A DNA stretch of 64,000 bases. Source: M30B19 sp041741535 (GTDB lineage: Bacteria; Planctomycetota; Planctomycetia; Pirellulales; Pirellulaceae). Both the position numbers and the translations under genes were made by a program. Below the pieces are notes generated by a model. It worked only from the letters and a program-made list of their open reading frames with translations. It did no database searches and was not told the origin of the DNA. Positions 52,755 to 61,723 of this stretch are shown piece by piece. How positions within the stretch are numbered: position 1 is the stretch's first letter; the number at the start of each line of letters is the position of its first letter. Where the stretch lies: positions 16,556-80,555 of the forward strand of contig JBGSJV010000121.1 in the NCBI GenBank assembly GCA_041741535.1, in the 5' to 3' direction.

Positions 52755-53825
52755 TTGAATTCTCTGCCTTTGTCGCCGCCGACGGACTCGCTTGCTCGGG
52801 ACGCGGAAGCCGAACGTTTGTGGACGGGGCAAATGAAACGAGCCATTCGGGATTCTCGCGAACTGCTGTGCGCCGTTGGCTTGGGGAATTCGTGGGGAGA
52901 TTCGATCGTCGCGGCCCCCCATTTCCCCACCTTTGTGCCCCCCGCGCTACTGGCTCGGATTCAATTCGGCCAGCCCCACGACCCCATCCTTCGCCAAGTC
53001 TTGCCGCTGGCGATCGAAGAAGATTCGCAAGCTCAAGCCGGATTTTCACTGGACCCTTTAGCTGAATTCCCACCTCCTACCGAACTTGACAGCACCGCGG
53101 AAGCGCCCCCTCCTCCCCAACGCCAGTGGATTCAAAAGTACCATGGTCGCGTTTTGCTGATTGTGACGGGTGCGTGTGGCGTCCATTGCCGCTATTGTTT
53201 TCGTCGCCACTTCCCCTATCCGTCCGCGCCCCAGCAACGGACTCGCTGGCAACCTTGGTTGGACCCAATCACCGCCGATCCCACGATTCGCGAAGTGATT
53301 CTCAGCGGCGGCGACCCCTTGGTCCTGAGCGACGACAGTCTAGCCCGATTAAGCGATGGGCTCGGCGAGATCCCACACGTGAAGTGGTTGCGAATTCACA
53401 GTCGCATGCCGGTGGTAATTCCTCAACGAGTCACTCCCAAGTTCTTATCCCTATTCGACCGCTTCGCTGCCAAGACCCTGGTGTTGCATGCCAACCACGC
53501 CCAGGAACTCGACGAATCCGTAGCCCGGGCTGTCGCCGACTTGCGAACTAGTGGCTTTCAAGTGTTGAATCAAGCGGTGCTTCTAAAAGGTGTCAACGAT
53601 TCGGTCTCGGCGTTGGCCGATTTGAGTTGTCGCTTGATCGAGTTTGGCGTGACACCTTACTACTTGCACCAATTGGACCGAGTAAGGGGAGCCGCCCACT
53701 TTGAAGTACCGGTGGCACGCGGCTTGGAACTGATCCGAGAGTTACGCAATCAATTGCCGGGCTACGCGATCCCACGTTACGTGCAAGAGATCCCAGGCCA
53801 ACCAAGCAAAACCGTCCTGGCCTAA
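52755..53825 (+). CDS. epmB: EF-P beta-lysylation protein EpmB (lysine 2,3-aminomutase family)
   Basis: The 356-residue radical SAM enzyme has the cluster motif C141-GVH-C145-RY-C148 (CxxxCxxC) after an N-terminal helical part (RLWTGQMKRAIRDSRELL). The SGGDPL segment of the SAM site and a C-terminal PSKTVLA-like segment that likely carries the PLP lysine are also present. It converts (S)-alpha-lysine to (R)-beta-lysine for attachment to EF-P. The best start is a TTG at 52755 with GGAG 9 nt upstream, because the family's N-terminal Trp lies upstream of the first ATG codon. It diverges from efp. The ligase EpmA is not in the window. Confidence 0.92.
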   Translation: MNSLPLSPPTDSLARDAEAERLWTGQMKRAIRDSRELLCAVGLGNSWGDSIVAAPHFPTFVPPALLARIQFGQPHDPILRQVLPLAIEEDSQAQAGFSLDPLAEFPPPTELDSTAEAPPPPQRQWIQKYHGRVLLIVTGACGVHCRYCFRRHFPYPSAPQQRTRWQPWLDPITADPTIREVILSGGDPLVLSDDSLARLSDGLGEIPHVKWLRIHSRMPVVIPQRVTPKFLSLFDRFAAKTLVLHANHAQELDESVARAVADLRTSGFQVLNQAVLLKGVNDSVSALADLSCRLIEFGVTPYYLHQLDRVRGAAHFEVPVARGLELIRELRNQLPGYAIPRYVQEIPGQPSKTVLA

Positions 53826-53957
53826 CGTTGGCCTCACCACTCATACGGACCAAGTGTGGACGATCGATTTTGCCGGATCAGCAGAATTTACCCAGTGCCT
53901 CAGATCCGAAGAAAGCTATAATGAAGCGATTCGATTGATCCACCGGAGTCGTTTGAA

Positions 53958-54935
53958 ATGTTGATCCAAGTTGGTGTTTTAAAATCGTTCGTGTATCTCC
54001 TCGTGGCGATGCAGGGTTCGGATGTTACCGCCAATTTGCAGCAAGATACCTCGGCCGTTCCCAAGGTCATTACCGAACCGGTCCTCTATCCCTTAGAAAA
54101 TGTCTGGGCAGAACTACCGGCAACCGCCCGCGATCAAGTCGACCGCGCAATCCTAACGGCGTATCCCGCCCTTTCCGGACGAGGTTCATCGGACCTGGTG
54201 CTGATCGATGAAGCCGTACGAGAGAAATTTCTTGCGGCGGCTCGCGTGGAACTTACGTCCCAACAATTGAACGAGCACCAACCGGTCGATTCGTCGGTGT
54301 TCGTATGGCGACTACTCAGCCTGCGCAAAGCGGGCAAGCTACCTCCGTCCCAAGGACGCCCCAAGTATCCGCCGCTGACCGATCGCGAACGACTGGTAGC
54401 TGAAATCGCCAGTCGCCGGGCGGAAGACCAATTTCATCGTTCGTTGGATCGAATTTTGGTCGACGATCAAGGACGTGCTTTTTTTGCAGCGGCTGTGAAC
54501 GAGATCGCGGTTGACGTCGAACTGGAGCACGTCCGCCGTGCGGCATTGGCACTGCGGAAGGCTCGGCAACTAAGACCCGAACTTTCGGCTCGCTTGGTCG
54601 ATTGGCCGATCGAACAGCGGAGCTTGCGTTATTCGGAATTGGTCGCCGACCTAAAGGCGATTCCCGAACAACCCGGAATCTACTTGTTTCGTGACCAAAC
54701 CGGCTACCTGTACATCGGCGAGGCCAAAGACCTGAGGGCTCGATTGACCACACACGTGACGGATTCCGATCGCGAAGCCTTGTTCCATTACCTGCAAGAA
54801 CCGGATCGGTCCCAAGTCTTTGTGGATTTGCATGTCTTCCCCAGTGACTCGCCGGGCGCCACTCTCAGTGTCCGCCGTGCGTACGAATCCGAATTGATCC
54901 GAAGCCGCGATCCAAAATTCAATCTTCGCCCCTAA
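53958..54935 (+). CDS. GIY-YIG domain protein with signal-like N-terminus
   Basis: The 325-residue protein has a short hydrophobic N-terminal segment (about 9-19). A helical middle part follows (about 45-235), ending in YSELVADLKAIPEQ, and then a C-terminal GIY-YIG nuclease domain. In that domain G240-I-Y, Y252-I-G and the downstream Arg (DLRARL) and Glu (YESELIR) are visible. GIY-YIG domains cut DNA or occur in repair and mobile-intron enzymes. The possible signal peptide is odd for an intracellular nuclease and may simply be a hydrophobic start. I see no homing-endonuclease context. Confidence 0.8.
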   Translation: MLIQVGVLKSFVYLLVAMQGSDVTANLQQDTSAVPKVITEPVLYPLENVWAELPATARDQVDRAILTAYPALSGRGSSDLVLIDEAVREKFLAAARVELTSQQLNEHQPVDSSVFVWRLLSLRKAGKLPPSQGRPKYPPLTDRERLVAEIASRRAEDQFHRSLDRILVDDQGRAFFAAAVNEIAVDVELEHVRRAALALRKARQLRPELSARLVDWPIEQRSLRYSELVADLKAIPEQPGIYLFRDQTGYLYIGEAKDLRARLTTHVTDSDREALFHYLQEPDRSQVFVDLHVFPSDSPGATLSVRRAYESELIRSRDPKFNLRP

Positions 54936-55634
54936 GACCGCTCCGGGCCTGGTGCCGAACATCGCCGGACGGTGGACTTAGGAACAGTCCCGAAACTACT
55001 TCCCGGTTCGGTAGAGCCCGACCTTCGTTCATCCGAGAACCCGTATCGTCGAATCTGCCGAGACACCAAACGGACTGAGCCACCGACTGGTCTGAGCGGC
55101 AGTGCGACAAAATGCGAGCGTTTGGTAATTCCCACGGATGGCAGAGCCGAACTGTGGATGAACAGTCCGCAGACACTTCCTTGACCGACAGCGATTGTTC
55201 GACTGCAATGGTCTAACTTCCGAGATGAAACTTCGACGCTCTTTATTTCGAAACCGCATGCAGCGAACGTATTCATCCGCAGATCGGCATTGCCATCCGC
55301 GGGAAGTCCGCCAGCGAGGCAAATGATCGTCTTTGGTTCACGCGCGGCTAAGAAATGAGTGATGAAAAATGGAAATTGAAAAATGCAAAATGCTGACAGC
55401 CGTTGCTTGCTCGCGGAATGCTTGAAACTAGAAGTTCGATACCTTTTGAATTTTTCATTCTTCAATAATCATTAATCAGTCAACCTCCAGAGCCATCGAA
55501 ACTCATTCCGCAGCATTCGACGTTCGAGATCCGGAACTTATTTCGGGACAAATCCTTCGCGTGAAAAGCCCCACGTCCTGGCAAAAGCACCGACATTCCC
55601 AATTCGCAAGAACATTCTCCGGATCGAGCGACGC
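54936..55634. other. Long spacer with a dispersed 41-bp repeat
   Basis: About 700 bp downstream of the GIY-YIG gene and the convergent ABC permease. It contains a second copy of the 41-bp repeat (55268-55308) and AT-rich sequence at 55330-55490. No gene was recognised. Confidence 0.5.
55268..55308 (+). repeat. 41-bp dispersed repeat, copy 2
   Basis: It matches 29606-29646 in the same orientation with three differences by eye. Confidence 0.6.
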
Positions 55635-56435
55635 TTAATTCTCGTGCACGGTGATCAACTGCCGCCAATTGACGATTGCCAACGTCACCAACACAATGAC
55701 CAAACTGCCAACCATCAGACTGGCATAGTTGCCCCACAAAGGTAGGGGCTCGTGGAGGATTATGTTGTTTACAAATTGCTCGTCATTGATCCGCTCCAAA
55801 CCGAAATCGGAGATCGTCGCAAGTCCAATCGATTGGAGGTGATATCGCACCGTGAACTTTTGCACCACCGCCGGGACAGATGCCAACAGGACCTCGGAAA
55901 CCAAAACGTAGCCCACGGCAAACCCCATGGCTCGCTTCAAAGCGACGACCGACAGCAGACTAAACACGGCTCCGTAGGCCAATGCCGCGAGGATTGAAAG
56001 CTGAAAGAACCCCCAAGCGAACTCGCCGAGATCAAGGCCCAGGAGCGTCAAACAAACAGACCATGTCACCAGGTAAGACATCGCCAAGACGATGAGCGTC
56101 CAAATCCCAGCCGCGCCGTATTTCCCCAAGACTAGGGACACGCGACCGTAGGGTCGGCTGGTGCTCAGAATCCAGGTTTGCCCTTCCAATTCCGAATAAA
56201 TCCCCGGCGGTAACCACAGAATCAATGACAACAGTCCGACGATCCACAGCATGATTGCCATCAACAACTCGGCGAGCGAATGTCCATCGACTCCGACGGT
56301 CCGAAAAACCATGAACATAATGAACGGTGGAAACATCGCCAGGACAAACGCGATCGCCATGCGTTGCCCCGAAAAGGAACGCCGCAGTTCGAACCAAAGG
56401 CTTGAGATAGAAGCCTGCAATATGACTCCAAGCAT
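55635..56435 (-). CDS. ABC transporter permease
   Basis: The ATG at 56435 forms TGATG with the stop of the upstream ATPase gene and has GGAG upstream, so translation is coupled. The 266-residue product has about six membrane helices (AIAFVLAMFPPFIMFMVF, LLMAIMLWIVGLLSLILWL and others). It fits the ABC-2 type permeases of exporters of drugs, lipids or polysaccharides. It is the last gene of the operon 59519-55635. The substrate is unknown. Confidence 0.85.
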   Translation of the reverse strand: MLGVILQASISSLWFELRRSFSGQRMAIAFVLAMFPPFIMFMVFRTVGVDGHSLAELLMAIMLWIVGLLSLILWLPPGIYSELEGQTWILSTSRPYGRVSLVLGKYGAAGIWTLIVLAMSYLVTWSVCLTLLGLDLGEFAWGFFQLSILAALAYGAVFSLLSVVALKRAMGFAVGYVLVSEVLLASVPAVVQKFTVRYHLQSIGLATISDFGLERINDEQFVNNIILHEPLPLWGNYASLMVGSLVIVLVTLAIVNWRQLITVHEN

Positions 56436-57376
56436 CAACGTTCTCCTCGATGCAATTGCATCAACATCGAAAATAGACTCTGAAGCGTGTCGTCTTCCGC
56501 TCGTACTTCCGTCACATGAACTCCGTATTCCGCCACACAACGGGACAGTTGGGTCGCCAAATTACTGGGCGAGTCCGTCGCGATCATCAGCGACTCTTGT
56601 TCGCGATCGACTCGCAGTTCGGACACATCATCGGAACCAGCCAGATGGGCGGCCAACTGTCGGTACTGCGGGGAACGAATCCGGATCTGATTGGGAATTT
56701 CTCGCAACAGGCTCCGGACTTCCGCCAAGGTCCCTGAGGCCAACAATCGGCCACCGGTGAGCAACAAGAAACTGCACTCAACCGCTTCGATTTCATGCAA
56801 GATGTGACTGGCCATCATCAGACTTCGCCCTTGCTTGACCCAGCCGCGCAGAAACTGGGTCATTTCAATGCGCCCAACCGGATCCAAACCATTAAAAGGT
56901 TCATCGAGTATCAAGAAATCCGGTGTATGAGCAATCGCCTGAGCCAATTTGCAACGCTGCCGCATCCCCAGCGAGTAAGTGGCCAATGGACTATTCCACG
57001 CGTGACTCATCTTCACAACTTCCAAAGCCTCTTTGGCCAACTTGACGGCCTCGATACGATGAATGCCGTACAAGCAAATCTGATTCGTGACCCACTCCAA
57101 ACCCGTGATCTTGGGCAAATAAATATCCGTGGCCGGGCAAAGCCCGATCTGACGAAGATACGCCCCTTCCCAACACGGATCGGCACCCATGACGCGCAAC
57201 GAACCAATCGAGGGTCGCAATTGCCCCATGATCAAGTTGATCAGAGTCGTCTTGCCAGACCCAATGGGCCCCAACAATCCGTAAACACCGGTCGGTAACT
57301 GGAGACTGACATCGTTCAAACCAATGACGTTGCCATACAACTTGGTCACGTGCTCCATGTCGATCAAGAGACTCAT
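56435..57376 (-). CDS. ABC transporter ATP-binding protein
   Basis: The 313-residue ATPase has a Walker A GPIGSGKTT (Ile where Asn is usual), signature LGMRQ in YSLGMRQRCKLAQAI, Walker B FLILDEPFNGLDP and the switch His in MMASHILHE. A C-terminal extension of about 90 residues follows, as in ABC-2 systems. It pairs with the permease translated directly after it. It begins 3 bp after the stop of the other permease, so all four genes are one operon. Confidence 0.92.
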   Translation of the reverse strand: MSLLIDMEHVTKLYGNVIGLNDVSLQLPTGVYGLLGPIGSGKTTLINLIMGQLRPSIGSLRVMGADPCWEGAYLRQIGLCPATDIYLPKITGLEWVTNQICLYGIHRIEAVKLAKEALEVVKMSHAWNSPLATYSLGMRQRCKLAQAIAHTPDFLILDEPFNGLDPVGRIEMTQFLRGWVKQGRSLMMASHILHEIEAVECSFLLLTGGRLLASGTLAEVRSLLREIPNQIRIRSPQYRQLAAHLAGSDDVSELRVDREQESLMIATDSPSNLATQLSRCVAEYGVHVTEVRAEDDTLQSLFSMLMQLHRGER

Positions 57377-57379
57377 AGT

Positions 57380-58510
57380 TTATCCCAAGGTTGCTCGGCT
57401 AAGTTGACGCCAAATAATGGCAAAACATCCCAGGCTCATCATGGCCAACAAGAGACACGCCAACTGGGTTTGCAAATGAAAATCGCCGACTCCCATCACC
57501 AACGATTGCACAATCGAAATCGTATCGTACAACGAAACAAACACCCAACCGCCGCCGTCTTCCAAAGCCAACGGCGCTAACGGATCAAATTGAGGGCCTC
57601 GGCCTCGGCCAGAACCTTCAACCTGACTCAAATACGCAATCGACAAGATCCGCCACGTGACAAACCCCAACGTCCAAATCGCGTACCATCCAAACATCGC
57701 ATAGCGACTTTCGGTGGTGATCGACGACAACATCAGCGCCAGTAAACTGGCGGGAACCGAATGGATCAGTCCGACAAACAAGATCCTGATCGGCACATCC
57801 CAGGTGGCGTAAAGCGGCGTCAAATTGGGTGACAAACCGATCCCACAACCATAGAGAATCAGTGCAGGTAATGTCGTGATCACGCTGCACAACACAACCA
57901 AGATCATGAGCTTTCCGAAGATATAACTGAACTTCGATAGTGGCCGGGAAAAGTAGAGCAAAAACGCCTTGGTTCGTAGATCTTTGGCAATCATCGGCGG
58001 CGCGACCCACCCGATCAACAACAGCAACGCAAATCCCTGGGGGGTCGTGATAAACTTCAAAATAAACCACGACCAAATGACGCGGCGAATGCGCGACTCG
58101 TCCTGACTGACGATGGCCTCGAAGACTTCTTGCGAGCCCGATGAACCTAACAATGCCACCAATCCCCCCAACAACGGCGTGCGACTCAAGAGGCGCATGG
58201 TCTCTTCGCGACGACGCTGTTCGCTGCGCTCTGTATTAATGAGCGGAGCAGCTTCGGCTTCCAATTGCTCCGCCGTCTGATTTAGCTCGGCGACGGCGTT
58301 GAACAGTTGCTTGTTCTCAAAAGTACGTTCGAAGAAGAACAGCGCCGCCCCAAAATACACCGCTGGCAACCACGCCAGAAACATCATGCGCCGCACCCAT
58401 TGGCTGCGGAATGCAATTTCGAAGCCCTTGTTGGTTATCGCCACCCATCGGGTCCAAAAGCTCGACTGGACTCCTTGCCAACGACGGTAGCCGACATCAT
58501 GAATGGGCAT
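57380..58510 (-). CDS. ABC transporter permease
   Basis: Starting at ATG 58510 (14 bp inside the end of the upstream ATPase gene) the 376-residue product begins MPIHDVGYRRWQG, as in planctomycete ABC-2 permeases. One N-terminal helix is followed by a polar loop of about 100 residues with a Glu/Arg-rich stretch, and then five or six helices (WSWFILKFITTPQGFALLLLIGWVAPPMIAKD and others). This differs clearly in sequence from the second permease at 55635. Confidence 0.88.
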   Translation of the reverse strand: MPIHDVGYRRWQGVQSSFWTRWVAITNKGFEIAFRSQWVRRMMFLAWLPAVYFGAALFFFERTFENKQLFNAVAELNQTAEQLEAEAAPLINTERSEQRRREETMRLLSRTPLLGGLVALLGSSGSQEVFEAIVSQDESRIRRVIWSWFILKFITTPQGFALLLLIGWVAPPMIAKDLRTKAFLLYFSRPLSKFSYIFGKLMILVVLCSVITTLPALILYGCGIGLSPNLTPLYATWDVPIRILFVGLIHSVPASLLALMLSSITTESRYAMFGWYAIWTLGFVTWRILSIAYLSQVEGSGRGRGPQFDPLAPLALEDGGGWVFVSLYDTISIVQSLVMGVGDFHLQTQLACLLLAMMSLGCFAIIWRQLSRATLG

Positions 58511-59519
58511 GATTTGTCCCCCCAATCGCCTTCAAAAAGATCGCTTCCAAAGATTCTTGAGACGGCGAGAAACAGGTGATCGTCGCGTGGGACGCCGCCG
58601 CCGTTCGCCAAACCAGCTCCGCGACTTGGTCCTTACCCCACCGGGCATCATCCTCCACAATCAGCTCCCAACTACCATCAATGGCCACTTCGATTCGCAA
58701 ACCCGGTTGTCGCAGTTGTTGCGAGAACAACGTTGAAACACTCGAGTTGACTTCCATGATTTGCAATCGCCAGTGATTCACGTTTTGCAACGACGCCAGC
58801 GATTGATGGGCTCGGACTCGCCCTTCGGCCAACACGATCACGTCATCACAGACCAATTGAACGTCCGGCAGAATGTGGGTGGACAACATAACGCCCATGT
58901 CGAACTGTCGATTCAAAAAGCGTACACGACGCAACAAACGTTCACGTTCTTCAGGGTCCAAGCCCGTGGTAGGTTCATCCAAGATCAAGAACTGAGGATT
59001 GTGCACAATCGCCGAAGCAAATTTGACTTGCTGCCGCATTCCGGTCGAATACCCGCTGATCTCGCGGTAACGTTCTTGTTTGATGCCGCAGAAATCCAGC
59101 ACCTCATGGGCCCGACGCAAGGCTTCGCGACCAGGGAGTCCAAAGAACTGGCCCGACATCTGCACCATTTCTATACCGGTCAAGCCATCGATGTAGCAGT
59201 CGTCTTCAGGTGTATAGCCCACGAGTTGCCGGATCTTGAGTTTGTCGCGACGGATATCGTGGTTCAATAACTTGCCGGTACCGGCCGACGGACGAACCAA
59301 ACCGAGCAATATCTTGATGAGTGTGCTCTTCCCCGCCCCGTTAGGACCCAAGAGGCCCGTCACTCGATTGGAAATCTGCAACGTGACGTCCGTCAAAATG
59401 GACTTGGATTTGATCTTTTTCCCAAGAGCTTGCAAATCGATGACGGTTTGAATGGGTCGAGCCCCATGCGCGCCCGACCGATCACTTTTTGACTTGGAAT
59501 AGAACTGGGGATCCAACAT
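58497..59519 (-). CDS. ABC transporter ATP-binding protein
   Basis: The ATPase core has Walker A GPNGAGKST, signature YSTGMRQQ, Walker B FLILDEPTTGLDP and the switch His in STHILPD. A C-terminal extension of about 100 residues follows. I use the ATG at 59519 (340 residues). The frame remains open to a GTG at 59714, but the extra 65 residues are Ser/Ala-rich, and that start sits in repeat-like sequence. It heads a four-gene operon of two ATPases and two permeases, each ATPase followed by its permease, which suggests either a heteromeric exporter or two related ones. Confidence 0.9.
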   Translation of the reverse strand: MLDPQFYSKSKSDRSGAHGARPIQTVIDLQALGKKIKSKSILTDVTLQISNRVTGLLGPNGAGKSTLIKILLGLVRPSAGTGKLLNHDIRRDKLKIRQLVGYTPEDDCYIDGLTGIEMVQMSGQFFGLPGREALRRAHEVLDFCGIKQERYREISGYSTGMRQQVKFASAIVHNPQFLILDEPTTGLDPEERERLLRRVRFLNRQFDMGVMLSTHILPDVQLVCDDVIVLAEGRVRAHQSLASLQNVNHWRLQIMEVNSSVSTLFSQQLRQPGLRIEVAIDGSWELIVEDDARWGKDQVAELVWRTAAASHATITCFSPSQESLEAIFLKAIGGTNHAHS

Positions 59520-59809
59520 CGCTCGAGTCGCCGCCGCAGCCGAATGCTGGTCCTCGGACGACACCGCCGAGTTCTGCGACCGGGTTGAGTCGGGATTCAA
59601 GGCTGCTTCTCTTATCTGGAGGTTGAATGGAGTCGGCACTTTCTCGGACCAGCCGCGGAATCGCCGGTCCAGGGAGCGGCCATTATGTCTGCCCGGAGCC
59701 ATCCGTCCAAGCACTAGCGCTCTGTCACCGCATCGTATTTGGTAGGACTACGCTGGCCAAAGCGCGGTTTCGCGCCAAACTCTGTCGCGATTCGCGCGGC
59801 GGACCAATC

Positions 59810-59911
59810 GGATCGCGGAGCGATCCGCGACAATGTAGTGGTTCGCTCCGCGAACCAATCGGCCCCGTGGAGCGATCCGCAACAATGTCGTGGTTCGCTC
59901 CGCGAACCATC
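59810..59911. repeat. REP-like palindromic direct repeat, two copies
   Basis: Two units of about 50 bp share GAGCGATCCGC, CAATGT and the palindrome TGGTTCG-CTCCG-CGAACCA (59839-59857 and 59891-59909, arms 7 bp). The first unit is preceded by a further palindrome GGATCG-CGGAG-CGATCC (59810-59826). They lie in the divergent spacer between the ABC operon and panD; the remainder (59520-60143) shows no gene. Confidence 0.8.
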
Positions 59912-60143
59912 ATTTGGCCCTTAGAGCGAGCCGCGAAGATGTCCCATTCGTGGTAATTTGGAGGATCTTGGCGAGAAACTGGCCCTCGGAAATTCTCGCG
60001 CCCGCGGTATAATTAGGCTGCGACTCATTGGCGTTGCTCGCTTCGCCGATGCCTACTATGTCGAAGATCGCTCCCGCACTTGGGCGCCGGGCTCCTCCCT
60101 GGCCTCCGATTCCCATGTGCCCTACTCGTTAACGGACCGTTTG

Positions 60144-60557
60144 ATGCGACGAACATTCATGAAGGGCAAAATCCATCGGGCCCGAGTCACTCAGGCCGAT
60201 TTGGACTATGTGGGCAGCATCATGATCGACTCGGATCTTATGCGAGCGGCCGGGTATTTGCCGTACGAAAAAGTCGAGATTTACAACATTTCCAATGGCA
60301 ACCGGTTGGCGACCTACGTGATTACTGGCCCGGCCGGTTCGGGGGTTATTGGTATCAACGGCGCCGCGGCTCGTTTGGTGGGACAAGGTGACTTGGTAAT
60401 CATCGCATCTTACGTTGAATTAGAACCTCATGAAATCGCGGACCATCAGGTCGCAACGGTTCTGGTCGACGAGCAGAACCGCTGCCAGCGCGTCATTCGG
60501 GACCGCGTCCTGCCATTGGAACCGGCTCTCGAGTCGGACCTAGAAATAGAAATCTGA
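60144..60557 (+). CDS. panD: Aspartate 1-decarboxylase (pro-enzyme)
   Basis: From the ATG at 60144 the 137-residue pro-enzyme begins MRRTFMKGKIHRARVTQADL, aligned with the family start, so the self-cleavage site Gly24-Ser25 (DYVGSIM) is in its canonical position. Cleavage gives the pyruvoyl group used to decarboxylate aspartate to beta-alanine for pantothenate and CoA. The GPAGSGVIGINGAAARLV segment is also conserved. An upstream in-frame extension to 59958 is not supported by the family. The M24 peptidase gene starts 9 bp later, so the two are cotranscribed. Confidence 0.95.
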   Translation: MRRTFMKGKIHRARVTQADLDYVGSIMIDSDLMRAAGYLPYEKVEIYNISNGNRLATYVITGPAGSGVIGINGAAARLVGQGDLVIIASYVELEPHEIADHQVATVLVDEQNRCQRVIRDRVLPLEPALESDLEIEI

Positions 60558-60566
60558 GCACTCGAT

Positions 60567-61664
60567 ATGTTCGACTATCAGGCTCGACGACAGCGACTGC
60601 TGCGTTTAATCGCCGAAAAAAACGCGACTGCCGTCTTGGTTACGGATGAAGTAAACGTCCGGTATTTCTCCGGTTTTTCCGGCGATTCTTCGTACTTGCT
60701 TTTGTCGGAAGACCGCCAGTTCATTATCAGCGACAGCCGCTACGACACGCAGATTGCCAACGAATGTCCCGACCTGGAACTGGTGACGCGAACGGCCGCG
60801 CAAGAAATGAAGACCTTGGTCGGCGAAACGATCCGCCAATTGGGTCGACAACCCATCGCGGTTGAATCCGATTCGATTACAAAAGCTGGGTTTGATGCGA
60901 TCGCCGCGGAAGTTCCCGGGGTCGCGTTCGTCGATACGACCGGCTTAGGAGTTTCCCTTCGCGCGATCAAAGACGCTGCCGAAATCGGGATCATTCGCCG
61001 GAGCATTCAAATTGCGGAAGCTGCCTTCGTCCGATTATGCCGGGAGCTAAAGCCGGAGTGGACCGAACAGCAGGCGGCCTATCGCCTGGAGGAGATCATT
61101 CGACACCTGGGAGGGCAGGGCAGGGCGTTTGACACGATTGTGGCCGGCGACCAACGTGCGGCCCTGCCTCACGCGGGAGCCACATCACACTCGATTGGGT
61201 CGGCGGCGACAGTGCTGTTCGATTGGGGGGCCAAGTACCGGAATTACTGCAGCGATCTGACTCGGGTCGTGGTCACTGGGAAACCTTCCGCGAACTTGGA
61301 GAAAATCCACCAAGTGGCCGTTGAGGCTCAACAAATGGCCATCGCGGCGATTCGGCCCGGGGCCAGTCTCAAGGCCGTCGACGCCATTGCCCGAGACCAT
61401 ATCGCGGCCAGCGGCTTTGGACCGTACTTTGGGCATGGTTTGGGACACGGATTTGGGCTCCAAATTCATGAATCGCCCCGACTTTCGCCCCTGGCCAAAG
61501 ACAACTTGGAAATTGGCATGGTTGTCACGGTCGAACCGGGGATTTATCTGCCCAACGATTGTGGCGTTCGTATCGAAGATGACGTTTTAGTGACGCCGGA
61601 CGGCTGTGAAGTCCTGAGCGACTTGCCCCGATCCCTCCAAGACAACCGGATCAACTTTGGCTAG
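60567..61664 (+). CDS. Xaa-Pro aminopeptidase-like protein (M24B)
   Basis: The 365-residue protein has a creatinase-like N-terminal domain and a pita-bread C-terminal domain with the five metal ligands D219, D230, H294 (GHGLGHGFG), E323 (TVEPG) and E337 (RIEDD). These ligands bind two manganese ions. It removes N-terminal residues before proline. It starts 9 bp after panD and is followed by accB, accC. The order M24 peptidase - accB - accC is also seen in Bacillus, where efp lies between the peptidase and accB; here efp is about 8 kb away. Confidence 0.93.
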   Translation: MFDYQARRQRLLRLIAEKNATAVLVTDEVNVRYFSGFSGDSSYLLLSEDRQFIISDSRYDTQIANECPDLELVTRTAAQEMKTLVGETIRQLGRQPIAVESDSITKAGFDAIAAEVPGVAFVDTTGLGVSLRAIKDAAEIGIIRRSIQIAEAAFVRLCRELKPEWTEQQAAYRLEEIIRHLGGQGRAFDTIVAGDQRAALPHAGATSHSIGSAATVLFDWGAKYRNYCSDLTRVVVTGKPSANLEKIHQVAVEAQQMAIAAIRPGASLKAVDAIARDHIAASGFGPYFGHGLGHGFGLQIHESPRLSPLAKDNLEIGMVVTVEPGIYLPNDCGVRIEDDVLVTPDGCEVLSDLPRSLQDNRINFG

Positions 61665-61723
61665 AATCCGGATCGGTTTTGGGCAGCCTTAAAAACGAAA
61701 TTGACCTTACGAGGAGCTCCCCC

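Noticed and set aside
59700..59730. Third copy of the CTAG-bounded MITE
   Set aside because: Only a short CAAGCACTAGCGCT word is present, without arms or loop; it may be a remnant or chance.
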